A stretch of DNA of 20,000 nt from Eimeria necatrix (Eukaryota; Apicomplexa; Conoidasida; Eucoccidiorida; Eimeriidae), in the NCBI RefSeq assembly GCF_000499385.1, contig NW_013653301.1:1-20000 (forward strand). The letters run 5' to 3'. The stretch's first letter is position 1, and each line of letters opens with the position of its first letter. Position numbers and translations under genes: made by a program. This document shows positions 1-9,207 of the stretch, piece by piece. The notes beneath the pieces were generated by a model, which saw only the letters and a program-made list of their open reading frames with translations, was not told the origin of the DNA and ran no database searches.

Positions 1-60
<60 letters not shown>

Positions 61-140
61 GCTGCTGTGGTGTGCTGCTGTGGTGGTGCTTGGTGGGTTT
101 GGAAAGACACTTGGCAGGAGCCAGCGCGAGCCGGTCTGAG

Positions 141-182
<42 letters not shown>

Positions 183-184
183 AG
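1..184 (+). repeat. CTG repeat-filled intron end upstream of the first visible SF-assemblin exon
   Basis: Bases 1-60 are a nearly pure (TGC)n tract, and 143-181 another, ending in CTGCAG directly before the exon that starts at 185. This is read as the 3' end of an intron of the SF-assemblin gene, because the exon at 185 opens in phase 0 in the middle of the conserved coiled coil. Bases 61-142 are non-repetitive but show no convincing coding stretch. Confidence 0.6.
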
Positions 185-398
185 ATGTTCGAGAGCCAGC
201 TGCTGCAGGTGCAGGAGAAGCTGTCGCAGGTGTTTGTGGACAAGTTCGAGCAGCTGCAGTGCGGAGTGGATGCTTTAAATGAAAGAATATCTTTAGTTGA
301 AAAAGAATTTTTAATTGAAAGAGACAAACAAAACAGAGACTCCGAAGACAAACACTCCCAGATCAACGCAGACCTTGCTGCGCTCCAGGTGCCTCCTC

Positions 399-449
<51 letters not shown>

Positions 450-734
450 GTGGTGGTGCTGCTGCTGCTGGGGTGGCGGTGGTGCTGCTGCTGCTGCTGG
501 GGTGGTGGTGGTGCTGCTGCTGCTGCTGGGGTGGTGGTGGTGGTGCTGCTGCTGCTGGGGTGGCGGTGGTGCTGCTGCTGCTGCTGCTCTTGTGGCTGTG
601 GCTGGAGTTGCTGCTGCTGCTGCTTCCTGTTGCTGCTGAGTTGCTGCTGCTAGCAGTTGCTGCTGTCCCTGCAGCAGCTGCTGCTTGCGCGTGCATCTGC
701 CTCCCCTGTCTCTGTGCTTTTGGCTGCGTACGCT

Positions 735-768
<34 letters not shown>

Positions 769-1406
769 AGCACGCGTTTGAGACGGACAAGAGCAGCAGA
801 CAGGAACGCGAGCTGCAGCTAGCCAAAAGGCTCGGCGACTTGGAGTACAGAACTGAAGGCAAATTCGAGGCGGAGAAAGTAAGGCTTTGAAGCAGCTAGC
901 TAGCTAGCTAGCTAGCTAGCCAGCGAATCTAGCTAGCTAGCTAGCTAGCTACTGAATCTAGCTAGCTAGCTAGCCAGCTAGTGAATTTGGCTAGGGAGCT
1001 AGCTAGCTAGGTAGCAGCTAGTGTGGCTAGCTAGCTAGCCACAGAGTTTAGCTAGCTAGCTAGCTAGCTAGCTAGCGAAATGGGTAGTTAGCTAGCCAGC
1101 TAGCTAAATAGGTAGTTAGCGAGCTAGCGAATCAGCTAGCCAACGGCAGATGGGTAGATGATATCTGCTGGCTTTGGCCAGCAGCTGCGGCAGCAGCAGC
1201 AGCAGCAGCTATAGCTCCTATGCAGTTTTCTGGCTAGCTGGTTGCTTCGCAGCTAGCTAGCCAGCTAGCTAGCTAGCTTAGCTAGCTTAGCTAGCTAGCT
1301 AGCTAGCTACTGCGCAGCTCAGGCGCGTTTGCCAAGTGCGCCGCAACGCAGAAATGTCCCCTGTGTAGACAGCTGTTTGCTGCTGCTGCACTGCTGCTGC
1401 TGCTGC

Positions 1407-1444
<38 letters not shown>

Positions 1445-1597
1445 GCAGAACGCCCGCGAGCAGAAAATAGAGCAGCTGAGAGAAGAACTCGAGGAAGCAA
1501 AAAGGATTCGAGAAAGAGGAGAAGAAAAGTTCCAAACTTTTATTTTGGAGGAGGTGGCGGCCCTCAAGAATGGACTCATCTTGGAGTCCCAGGTAAA

Positions 1598-1666
<69 letters not shown>

Positions 1667-1986
1667 AAGCGGGTGCTACTGGTGCAGCCAGGACTGCGGC
1701 GGCTGCGGCTGCTGTTAGTGGTGCTGCTGCTAGTGCAGCTGCAGCACTGCCATTGCTGCTGGCGCTGCAGCTAGTGCTGTTGTTGCTGCTGCCGGTGATC
1801 TCTTGCTGCTGCTGCTGCAAGCCGCTTTAATACTGAGACTAGCGCTGCTGCTGCTGCTGCTTCTGCTGCTGCTTTTCTTTCTGGTGCCTATTCTGTTACT
1901 CTTGCTTTTACCGCTCTTGCTGTAGCTGCTGCTGCTTCTTGTGCGAGAGCACTGGCACCTATGTGCTGCTACTGCTGCTGCTGCTG

Positions 1987-2017
<31 letters not shown>

Positions 2018-2115
2018 GTCTCAGGCTCGTGAAGGCGCAGACGACGATATTGTGCAAGCAGTAAACCACTACACAACGGCGCTGCAGGACGCACTGCGGC
2101 TGGTTTCCACGGCAT

Positions 2116-2117
<2 letters not shown>
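185..2117 (+). CDS. SF-assemblin (striated-fibre assemblin) family protein, C-terminal part, gene runs off the left edge
   Basis: Four exons join into 182 residues plus stop: 185-388, 771-878, 1449-1592 and 2025-2117 (TAG at 2115). Every junction is phase 0 with GT donors (CAG|GTGCCT, AAA|GTAAGG, CAG|GTAAAC) and AG acceptors. The joined protein is one continuous charged coiled coil: it opens with FESQLLQVQEKLSQVFVDKF, passes through LAKRLGDLEYRTE and LREELEEAKRIRERG, and ends in ADDDIVQAVNHYTTALQDAL, which is the usual SF-assemblin/beta-giardin C-terminal pattern. In algae the family forms flagellar-root fibres; in Toxoplasma SFA proteins form a fibre linking centrosome and apical complex during daughter budding, and the same cytoskeletal role is inferred here. 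The Met at 185 is probably internal, since the family has a longer N-terminal head and coil; the missing exons lie left of the window. Introns of 382, 570 and 432 bases are full of CTG and TAGC repeats. Family call from memory of conserved residues; which paralogue is not decided. Confidence 0.88.
389..770 (+). repeat. SF-assemblin intron made of CTG/GGTGGTG repeats
   Basis: The intron is almost entirely (CTG)n and GCTGGGGTGGYGGTGGTGCTG units (about 465-580), ending in a pure CTG run (738-767) and CTGCAG. All three plus frames stay open across much of it, giving long false Leu/Ala/Cys reading frames. Confidence 0.75.
894..1310. repeat. TAGC tetranucleotide array inside an SF-assemblin intron
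   Basis: Self-complementary (TAGC)n blocks occupy 894-1140, broken by short spacers such as GAATC and GAAATGGG, and again 1250-1309. Between them lies a short CAG run (1190-1208). The whole array sits in the intron between the exons ending at 878 and starting at 1449. Confidence 0.9.
1593..2024 (+). repeat. Last SF-assemblin intron, CTG-rich
   Basis: A long CTG tract at 1601-1665 begins eight bases after the donor. The rest is degenerate GCTGCTG/GCAGCTG sequence, and a final CTG run at 1975-2016 ends in GTCTCAG at the acceptor. Confidence 0.75.
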
Positions 2118-2149
<32 letters not shown>

Positions 2150-2448
2150 CAGTAGCAGCAGCAGCAGCAGCAGCTACAGTTTGTCGTATGAGGCTGCCCG
2201 GGGGCTGTTTGCTGCTGCTGCTGCGCCGTTGCATGCGCTGAGGAGTGTGGGGCCCTCTGCTGCTGTGCCCTCTCACAGCGACTGCAGCAGACAAGCTGCC
2301 TTGCTCAGCAGCAGCAGCAGCACCAGCAGCAGCGCAGCAGCAGCAGCAGCAGCAAGGGCAGCAGCGAAGGGCGTCTCAAATGCTTGAGTTCAGCCTTTGC
2401 TGTTGTTAATCGTTTTTGAATTTAATTCATTGACAAAGAGGAAAAGAA

Positions 2449-2653
2449 ATGAAACGCAGAAAGCCGTTTGCGGGGCTCGCTGCATGCGCTGAGGTGTACG
2501 TACACCTCAGAGGTGTACGTACACCTCAGCTGCTGCGGCCGCCAAGTGTCTCAAGCCTCTTTGACTTGAAATTGATTTATTGCAGAAGTTACCTTAACAA
2601 AGAAACAAACACAGCACAAAGAAGTCCATTTGCAGGCTCTTTTGCTGCAGCGC

Positions 2654-2693
<40 letters not shown>

Positions 2694-3012
2694 AGAGAGC
2701 AGCAGCTTACAGCATTTAGTATTTGGTTTTCTCCATCATCTTTTAAATTCGCTGAAGGAAGACACTCTGAAGGATCCCCAGTGGGGCACAGCAGCTGGAG
2801 AATCTGACTTGACATTCCCTGCAGCAGCAGCAGCAGCAGCAGCAAAAAGAGCAGAAGCAGCAGCAGCAGCAGTAGCAGCACCGACAGCAGCAGCAAGAGT
2901 AGCAGCAACAGTAGCAGCGCGAGCCGCAGCAAAAGCAGCAGCAGTGAGAAGAAGATCAGCAGCAGCAGTCAAAGCACACGCAGCAGCAGCAGCAGGTTTA
3001 AGCCATCACTAG
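2449..3012 (+). CDS. Doubtful open frame with Ala runs; unknown
   Basis: A 187-codon frame from ATG 2449 to a stop at 3012. Most of it is Ala runs from CAG repeats and the translated palindromes at 2491-2527. One stretch around 2700-2815 is non-repetitive and looks amphipathic (LQHLVFGFLHHLLNSLKED), which is the only reason to keep it. No family is recognised, and the reverse strand over the same stretch is also open. It could equally be chance, since CAG repeats contain no stops. Confidence 0.15.
2491..2527. repeat. Two adjacent copies of the 14-bp palindrome GGTGTACGTACACC
   Basis: Two 18-bp palindromes GAGGTGTACGTACACCTC lie at 2491-2508 and 2510-2527, separated by a single base. This is the tightest pair of the dispersed palindrome family in the window and lies about 380 bases past the SF-assemblin stop codon. 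Confidence 0.9.
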
Positions 3013-3036
3013 CCACGAGCTGCTTCTGTGGGCCTC

Positions 3037-3074
3037 CTAAACCCTAAACTCTAAACCCTAAACCCTAAACCCTA
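3037..3074 (-). repeat. Interstitial telomere-like tract, CCCTAAA orientation
   Basis: About five CCCTAAA units with one variant (AACTCTAAA). It faces a TTTAGGG tract at 3184-3218 about 110 bases away, so the two form an inverted pair. Confidence 0.9.
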
Positions 3075-3183
3075 GCTGCGAGACCCCTTTGAAGTGTATG
3101 TACAGCTCAGACACCGCACAAATCGCACTTTTCCCCTTTTCTTTCTAATCCCCTCAGTGCGCTGCTGCTGCAGGGCTAGAACC

Positions 3184-3218
3184 AGGGTTTAGGGTTTAGG
3201 GTTTAGGGTTTAGGGTTT
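3184..3218 (+). repeat. Interstitial telomere-like tract, TTTAGGG orientation
   Basis: Four to five perfect TTTAGGG units; the partner of the CCCTAAA tract at 3037-3074. Confidence 0.9.
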
Positions 3219-3359
3219 GTTACTTGGGGCAGAGAAGCCAGCAGACGCAAAAACAAGTCGTGGGTCAGAGTCAAACTCTTGAAGGGCCCTCTGGGGCGTT
3301 TTCTGTCGGCGAGTTTTTGGTAAAGTGCGAGGCTGCTAATGGAAGTCTACAGGAATTAA

Positions 3360-3680
3360 AAACAAATAAATATAATTATAATTATAATTTAATTATAATT
3401 ATAATTGTAATTAGAATAATAATTTAATTATAATTGCAATTACAATTATTTAATTTTAATTAAATAAATCACAATTAGACAAACAATTCGATAGTTCAGA
3501 CGCCCTTCGAATTTTGCTGCTGGCTGCAAACGAAGACTGAGGCCAACGGGCAAACCAAATAATAACTAATAATGAACAATAAATAAATAAATGAATAAAT
3601 AAATAATCGAAATAAATAAATAAACAAATAAATAATCAAAATAAATAATTAAATAATTAAATAATTATTAAATTATAATC
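3360..3680. repeat. AT-rich microsatellite block (ATTATA, AATA units)
   Basis: Degenerate TAATTATAATTA units up to about 3470, then AATAAATA units from about 3555 to 3680. No coding sequence seen. Confidence 0.8.
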
Positions 3681-3747
3681 AATAGTGACGCAAAGAGAAA
3701 TTCAATTCAGGCTTTTTTCGAGTGGCCTGCGAGCTGTCTTTCCCTCT

Positions 3748-3761
3748 AGTGTACATACACC
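3748..3761. repeat. 14-bp palindrome family copy (AGTGTACATACACC)
   Basis: Near-perfect inverted repeat, followed by CCAG. It lies between the AATA microsatellite and the TTTCTTTT-rich block. Confidence 0.8.
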
Positions 3762-3779
3762 CCAGCACGTCCCATCGTC

Positions 3780-3920
3780 TCAGTTTATTTCTTTTCTTTT
3801 AATTTTTTTTTTAGTTTCTTTTTGATTCCTTTTTGATTTCTTTGTTATATCTTTTTTAATTTCTTTTTAATTTCTTTTTAATTTGTTTTTGATTTCTTTT
3901 TACTTCTTTCAATTATTTTC
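3780..3920 (+). repeat. TTTCTTTTTAA pyrimidine-rich microsatellite
   Basis: About a dozen degenerate TTTCTTTTTAATT/GATT units in tandem, ending just before ATGCATGCAAAGG at 3921. No coding sequence seen. Confidence 0.75.
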
Positions 3921-4173
3921 ATGCATGCAAAGGCACATGAAGACATATTGGCACTAAACTGCCACAGGGCAAACAACTTTTGCATTTATTCCGAAATTAT
4001 TATTTATTTAATTTCTAAGTTTTTAAATTTGCATGCAAATGGGCTTTTTTTATATATTTATTTAAAGAATAAGCAGAAATATAAATATAATGAAATTATA
4101 TTTCCACATGTGGCTATGGCCTTGCATGCAGCTGGACATACACTCGAAAGCTGAATGCACTTCCCCTCCTTCA

Positions 4174-4187
4174 GGTGTATGTACACC
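4174..4187. repeat. 14-bp palindrome family copy (GGTGTATGTACACC)
   Basis: One mismatch in the palindrome centre; followed by GCAG, as are several other copies. Confidence 0.8.
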
Positions 4188-4501
4188 GCAGCGCTGTCCC
4201 ACAGTTTCGTTTGCATGATTTGTTTTATTTATATTTAAATTTGATTTATAATTATTTTTATATTTCTTTTCATTTATATCTGTACTTGTACTTGGAATAG
4301 TTAAATGGCCTATACAGGAACAATTATACATATAAGAATAAATAAATAAACAAATAATAAACCAAACATTTGCTCATCCTTATATCCACTATTAATATAT
4401 AACAATTAATGAAACAAATAAATAAAAATAAGCAAAAAATAAAGCATTTATTTCATCTCTTATTAAAATATTTAATTCTTCTTTGCAATGTGCAGCAGCC
4501 C

Positions 4502-4515
4502 AGTGTACATACACC
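4502..4515. repeat. 14-bp palindrome family copy (AGTGTACATACACC)
   Basis: Same sequence as the copy at 3748, here followed by GCAG. Confidence 0.8.
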
Positions 4516-4613
4516 GCAGTGGAACTACCCAATTTCTTTTTCGCTTTTGTGTCTTTGCATGCAAAAGCCCCAAAGACAATTCGCATTTCATTCGGAAGAC
4601 TTGCGCAAAGTCG

Positions 4614-4681
4614 CGCATGCATGCATGCATGCATGCATGCATGCATGCATGCATGCATGCATGCATGCATGCATGCATGCG
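4614..4681. repeat. TGCATGC (ATGC)n array
   Basis: About sixteen perfect ATGC units in a row. The repeat is self-complementary, so both strands read the same, and it translates to repeating MHAC in several frames, giving false short reading frames on both strands. Confidence 0.95.
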
Positions 4682-4690
4682 CGGCCTTCA

Positions 4691-4704
4691 GGTGTACATA
4701 CACC
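4691..4704. repeat. 14-bp palindrome family copy (GGTGTACATACACC)
   Basis: Lies ten bases after the TGCA array and is followed by GCAG. Confidence 0.8.
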
Positions 4705-4821
4705 GCAGCCCGCAGCGCTTTACCCCTTGTTTGCAAATTGCTTTCCACAACTTCTTTTGGCTGTTTTGCTCCTGAAGTGTCTCCTTAGCTGTCTCTGAAT
4801 AACACGTACAACGGCAGAGGT

Positions 4822-4930
4822 TGCTGCTGCTGCTGCTGCTGCTGCCGTGGCTGCTGCTGCTGCTGCTGCGGCTGCGGCTGCTGCTGCTGCCGTGGCTGCT
4901 GCTGCTGCTGCTGCGGCTGCTGCTGCTGTT
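4822..4930 (+). repeat. CTG/CGG-rich block downstream of the MYCBP-like gene
   Basis: Tandem CTGCTGCTGCTG runs with TGCCGTGG and TGCGGC interruptions. It starts about 65 bases beyond the MYCBP-like stop codon (minus-strand downstream side) and is open in several frames by composition only. Confidence 0.75.
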
Positions 4931-4993
4931 GTTTGGCTGCTACTATCAGCGCCATTGCTACAGCTTTTGGTGGTTCTGTCAGCGCTTTCGCGT

Positions 4994-5019
4994 TTATTGA
5001 TGCTGCTGCTGCTGTTCTT

Positions 5020-5071
<52 letters not shown>

Positions 5072-5189
5072 ACCCAGCTCTATGATGGCTTGCTCCATTT
5101 GTGCCTTCTCAGCTTTAAGTGTCTCCTTTTTGCTGTTCAGCTCTTCAATTACATCCAATATGGGGTCTCTGTATATGCAGCAAGCAGCA

Positions 5190-5222
<33 letters not shown>

Positions 5223-5568
5223 GCAGCAGCACGTGTTAAACAGCAGCAAGCGGTGAAGCAGCAGATGCTGTTTTTGCTGCTTGAGAAGCTGCTGGCTTGT
5301 CGCTGCAGCAACACAGGTGAAGCAGCAGCTGCAGCGCTAGAATTACATGCTTCAGTAGAGTTTGCGGCTTCGCCGCAGATTCAGCAGCAGCAGCAGCAGC
5401 AGCAGCCGCAGCAGCAGCAGCAAATTCAAAAGCAGCAGCAGCAACAGCAACTGCTGCTGCGTCTGACCTGTACTCCCCAAAGTAGTCAATAAACACCTGC
5501 TGAGGGTCCTCAGGCAGCTGCTCACTTTCCTTAAGACTCAGCAAAACTGAGCGCAGCACCACCCCACA

Positions 5569-5604
<36 letters not shown>

Positions 5605-6630
5605 CTTGTTGCTGCTGCTGCTGCTGTGTGTTTCTAAGAGGGCAGTGTGTGCAGACACCAGCGTACACTTGAAGTGGTGTACAGACACCTGAAGTGTGGG
5701 GTCTCTTCCCAGGGTGACTGTGGGGCCCCCGGGGGCCCCCTTGGGGCCTTGGGGGCCCCCCAAATACCATTTAAATGCCAATTAAAGTATTTAAAACCCC
5801 ACACCTTTCTAAGGATCTTACAGGGGCCCTTTAGGGGCCCTGCGGCGCCGCAGAGGAGCCTTCAGAAGACCCCGGGGGGCCCCCTGGGGGCCCCCTGGGG
5901 GCCCCCTGGGGGCCCCAAAAGGGTCTCCTGCGGGACCCCCAGGGGCCCCCTGGGGGCCCCCTGGGGCCCCTTAAAGCGCGTCTGGGCCCCTAAAGGGCCC
6001 CTAAGGATTTAATCTGTACCCTTTTGGGCGTGTTGTGGTGCATGCACTGCCTTGTGAGCTCGTGGGATTATTTAATTGTTTTTTTTATTTATTTTATTTA
6101 TTTAATTTATTTAAAAATTGTACTTTTTGTTTATTTAGTTTTTCCAGGAGCTTCGGAGTCAGGGTTGAAGCTGCAGGCCCCGTGGAAATGAAAGAGTGAA
6201 TTTTAATTGCAAAGATTTTCAGTTTCGAAATCTTAAAGATTTTTAATTTCAAGATTTTTAAAAGACTTTTTCTCTCAAGATCTGCAACTGGGGGGAGTTT
6301 GTGGGGAAACTTTGCTGCTAAAAGCCTCAGTTTAAATGCTTTAATTGGGAAACTGAAGAAAGAAAGAAATGAAGGAGAATTAAATACTTCAGTTTCGAAC
6401 TGTCTGCACACGCTGCTGCGGTGTCTGTACATACTCTCCACCAACACTTGAGCCACGCGAGTGTCCACGAGGTACTGTTTGAATTCTTTCATTTTATTTT
6501 TGTGTTTTATTTCTTCTGCATCAGTAAAACTCAGCGGCAGCCGCACACTGGGGTCGGGGGGCCCCCCGGGGGGCCCCTCTGGGGGGCCCCCGCTCCCCCA
6601 GCCAGCCGCTGCTGCCCCGGCCAGCACCAT
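4994..6630 (-). CDS. c-Myc-binding protein (MYCBP/AMY-1)-like small coiled-coil protein
   Basis: Three minus-strand exons: 6630-6435, 5546-5468 and 5168-4994 (stop TAA at 4996-4994), giving about 149 residues. Exon 1 holds EFKQYLVDTRVAQVLVE and ends in phase 1 (donor GTATGT); exon 2 continues LLSLKESEQLPEDPQQVFID and ends in phase 2; exon 3 gives DPILDVIEELNSKKETL, a coiled coil. Human MYCBP has the same order: a helix beginning F-x-x-YL, then VLVxLYExPExPxxAL, then a C-terminal coil of about 35 residues. The match of order, spacing and phase supports the call. Family members are adaptors that bind Myc and A-kinase anchoring proteins and are often found in ciliated cells; function in this organism is unknown. 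Odd points: the N-terminus carries Gly-Pro repeats from a GGGGCC tract, the C-terminus a run of about 17 Gln. Exon 2 has a second usable donor at 5474 in the same phase. The start at 6630 is the first in-frame ATG but not certain. Confidence 0.74.
5022..5070. repeat. CTG/CAG tract encoding the poly-Gln tail of the MYCBP-like protein
   Basis: An uninterrupted run that the minus strand reads as CAG (Gln), immediately followed by a short HKEQQQQHQ end and TAA. Confidence 0.85.
5169..5467 (-). repeat. Second intron of the MYCBP-like gene, CAG-rich
   Basis: CAG runs at 5180-5230 and 5383-5455 (plus strand). On the coding strand the run next to the acceptor reads CTG, as in the SF-assemblin introns. 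Flanked by donor GTCAGA (or GTACAG) and acceptor ATACAG. Confidence 0.6.
5570..5633. repeat. CTG tract in the first intron of the MYCBP-like gene
   Basis: Two CTG runs (5571-5602, 5609-5626). On the coding (minus) strand this reads CAG and lies just upstream of the exon-2 acceptor, so here the repeat orientation is opposite to most acceptor-side tracts. Confidence 0.8.
5676..5689. repeat. 14-bp palindrome family copy (GGTGTACAGACACC) in an intron
   Basis: Lies within the long first intron of the MYCBP-like gene and is flanked by TGAAG-type sequence on both sides (TTGAAGT and CTGAAG). Confidence 0.75.
5718..5995. repeat. GGGGCCCCC-type tracts in the MYCBP-like intron
   Basis: Dense GGGGGCCCCC and CCTGGGGG units at 5718-5760 and 5868-5995. 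The sequence is self-complementary and stop-free, so it yields Gly-Pro-rich false reading frames on both strands. Confidence 0.85.
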
Positions 6631-6787
6631 GTGGTTCCGCTCTTCGCGACCAAATAATTCTTTCTATTCTTCTTATTTCCACTTTATTTCGAATTTTAAA
6701 TAATATTAAAACAGAAAAAAGAAAAAGTGAAGGGCTCCAGAGCCAGCGGTGGGGCTGCACGCCTCGCCCGCGAGTGACCGTGAGTGA

Positions 6788-6801
6788 GGTGTCTAGACAC
6801 C
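6788..6801. repeat. 14-bp palindrome family copy (GGTGTCTAGACACC)
   Basis: A perfect palindrome with centre CTAG instead of ACGT, followed by GCAG. It lies about 160 bases upstream of the proposed start of the MYCBP-like gene. Confidence 0.85.
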
Positions 6802-7154
6802 GCAGCGGCGAGGCGGCGGAATTCAACAATTGGCCTCTTCAAGAACTTTTTGGTTAATTACTTTAAATTAATTTAAAATTCGAATTATTTTCTGTCTTAT
6901 CTTTTATTTCTTTGCTTATTCATCGGCCCATCTATTGCCTACGTGGCTGCCGTGGCTGCAGCCTCTCATCTCTCTGCTGCTGCCGGTGACTGCAGCAGCG
7001 AACGCAGCCGACATTTTCTGTACTTGTTTGACTCTTATAAGTCATTTGCTCCCATGCATAAATAAAAATTAAACATAAAACTTGATAAAAATAGAAATAA
7101 ATTCATTTATACATCTGCAGAAAGTGATGCCCGCGAGCACTGCACACTAACTGC

Positions 7155-7168
7155 AGTGTACGTACACC
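7155..7168. repeat. 14-bp palindrome family copy (AGTGTACGTACACC)
   Basis: Embedded in an AT-rich stretch; preceded by CTGC and followed by TGA. Confidence 0.8.
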
Positions 7169-7442
7169 TGATACAAAAACGCACATTGGGCAATTAAATG
7201 CCTTTTTAACTTCCCTGCATGCAGCCCCGACTTATTTGTGCCAATTTATTCACAACTTATTTGCTGCTGCTTCCAAAAGAGCCGCAAATGACTGCAAAAA
7301 GGACCAAATTTTAATCTCTTTGTACCTGCAATCCACGCAGCCCCCCGGGGCCCTGCATGCAGCGAAGTTTTGGGGCTTTGCATGCAGCGCATGCAGGCCA
7401 GGCCTTTGACTTAAACTGAGACACAGAGTACACAGCTGTATA

Positions 7443-7700
7443 TCATATAGGCATGCATATATAAATATATACATATATATATACATATATATATGCATAT
7501 ATATATATACACATATACTCATATATATACATATTATACATATATACATATATACCTATATACATATATACTTATACATGCATATATATATGTACATATA
7601 TATATATGTATATGTACTCATATATATTACATATATACATATATATACATATATACCTACATACATATATACTTATATATATATATATATGTACATATAT
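7443..7700. repeat. ATATAC dinucleotide-type tract
   Basis: About 250 bases of alternating TA with CA and TG steps (CATATATACATATATAC). Open frames here read Tyr-Ile-His runs and are not genes. A second similar tract is at 8249-8408. Confidence 0.9.
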
Positions 7701-7842
7701 CTATGCACTGATTATAAGAGTTAGTGCGCATAAAGAGACACAAATGCATGCGCAAGAAATAAAGCGTTCGCAGCGGCTTGGCGCTGCTGCATGCAGCAAA
7801 GATAAAAGCGAAGCAAATGAAACAGCTTTTGCTGCGAGGCAA

Positions 7843-7844
7843 AT

Positions 7845-7875
<31 letters not shown>

Positions 7876-7876
7876 G

Positions 7877-7905
<29 letters not shown>
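7843..7905. repeat. CAG tract
   Basis: Two CAG runs separated by one AACGG interruption. No splice or coding context was found around it. Confidence 0.85.
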
Positions 7906-7908
<3 letters not shown>

Positions 7909-7969
7909 GATGCCTCACATGAAGGCCGAGAGAGGGGTGGGGACCCAGGATGGCCGCAGAACTCGAATA

Positions 7970-8011
7970 AAACCCTAAACCCTAAACCCTAAACCCTAGA
8001 TCCTAAACCCT
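7970..8011 (-). repeat. Interstitial telomere-like tract, CCCTAAA orientation
   Basis: Four to five CCCTAAA units, with one GATCCTAAACC variant at the end. Confidence 0.9.
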
Positions 8012-8248
8012 GGAAGCAGATGGATGTAGCTCAAGGCTTTGCTGCCTCCCCGTGAAGCTGTTTGCCACGGAAACAGCCCTGTTGCTGCTGCTGCTGCTGT
8101 TGCGGCTGCTGCAGTACAGCAGCAGCAGCCGCAGCAGCAGCAAAAGCCCCGCGCTTCTCTGCTGCAGCAAGCTGAGTCTCTTAAAGCTGCTGCAGCGCTC
8201 TGCTGCTGCACAGACATCCATATTAGAGTACTTAATATTTTTACCTTC

Positions 8249-8408
8249 GTACAAATATATATATAAATATACATAGATTTATAAATATATATATATACAT
8301 CAATATATATACATATATATATATATCTACAATAAATATATATGTGTGTTTATCTATAATAATATAAAATATATATAAGTATATCTATGGTAAATATATA
8401 TATATAAT
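8249..8408. repeat. Second TA-rich dinucleotide tract
   Basis: Degenerate ATATATAC/TATATAAATA repeats; no coding sequence seen. Confidence 0.85.
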
Positions 8409-8449
8409 TAAACTCCTTTTCATATCTTTTGGGGCTTTTCGCAGCTCAA

Positions 8450-8526
8450 AATGCATGCACTCTGCATGCATTTTGCATGCGCTTTGCATGCATTTTGCAT
8501 GCGCTTTGCATGCACTTTGCATGCGC
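8450..8526. repeat. TGCATGC array with 10-11 base spacing
   Basis: At least seven TGCATGC words separated by RCTTTGC or ATTTTGC-like spacers, so the motif recurs about once per helical turn. Unlike the pure ATGC array at 4614, the spacer is conserved, making a longer repeat unit (TGCATGCRYTTTGC-like). Confidence 0.8.
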
Positions 8527-8696
8527 TTTGCTGGGGCCTTTCGGGCTTTGAAAAAACAAATGGAAATATTGCGGTCTTTTTTTGAAGCATTTTTTGCTTC
8601 GCAGAAGCAGCAAACTGCAGCAGCTCTTCTTCTCTTTTTTGCCTCTTCTTTCTTTCGTTTTGCTTCTGCTGTGGGGCCCGAAAAGGCCGAACAAAA

Positions 8697-8697
<1 letters not shown>

Positions 8698-8728
<31 letters not shown>
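8698..8728. repeat. CAG tract
   Basis: About ten CAG units ending in an AT-rich stretch. A second run of about fourteen units lies at 8843-8885. Confidence 0.85.
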
Positions 8729-8843
8729 AATAATAATATATTTAATAAATAGAATTTAAATTAAGCTAAGCAGCAAATGCATGGCAAGGTGTGCATGCCC
8801 CAGACTGCTGCATTAACTTCTCTGTTCACGTTTAGGCACAACT

Positions 8844-8887
<44 letters not shown>

Positions 8888-9039
8888 CGGAAAGCAGCAG
8901 AAACAGGCTATCTCTGCTGCTACGGCGCTGCAGCAAAGGGGGGAAAACTGAGCCTCAGTTGCCCTGCTTTATTGCTATTCTATTTCACTCAAGTTTGAGC
9001 CAAAAGAAAGGATCAAAGAAGGCAAACTGCCATTTCAGG

Positions 9040-9207
9040 GGCCCCCGGGGGCCGCTGGGGGCCCCCGGGGGCCCCCGGGGGCCCCCGGGGGGCTCCGGGG
9101 CCCCAAGGGGCCCATGGGTCTTTAAGAGCAGGGGGCCCCTGCTGCCCCCGGGGTCGCAGGGGGCCCCTGGGGAGCAGGGGGGCCCCCAGTGCTGCTGCAG
9201 GGGCCCC
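9040..9207. repeat. GGGGCCCCC-type tract
   Basis: Repeated GGGGGCCCCCG units, stop-free in all frames and the source of Gly-Pro-rich reading frames on both strands. No conserved flanking exon was found. Confidence 0.85.

Larger units (their letters stand above)
2118..4993. other. Intergenic region between the convergent SF-assemblin and MYCBP-like genes
   Basis: Contains CAG tracts (2118-2172, 2658-2693, 2821-2842), five 14-bp palindromes in this section up to 4704, inverted telomere-like tracts (3037-3074 and 3184-3218), AT-rich microsatellites (3360-3680, 3780-3920, 4200-4480), a TGCA array (4614-4681) and a CTG/CGG region (4822-4930). No gene could be confirmed. The open frame 2449-3012 is listed separately as doubtful. 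Confidence 0.6.

Noticed and set aside
3224..3427. 67-codon plus-strand open frame
   Set aside because: It starts after a telomere-like tract, has about 45 non-repetitive codons, and ends in an AT microsatellite. No recognisable motif or splice partner.
4409..4798. Several overlapping open frames on both strands with MHAC repeats
   Set aside because: They are translations of the self-complementary ATGC array; the non-repeat ends show nothing conserved.
7250..7711. Open frames rich in Tyr, Ile and His
   Set aside because: They are translations of the ATATAC dinucleotide tract.
4614..8526. CRISPR-like arrays from regular repeats
   Set aside because: The repeats are simple tetranucleotide or 10-base units with no unique spacers, and the genome is eukaryotic.
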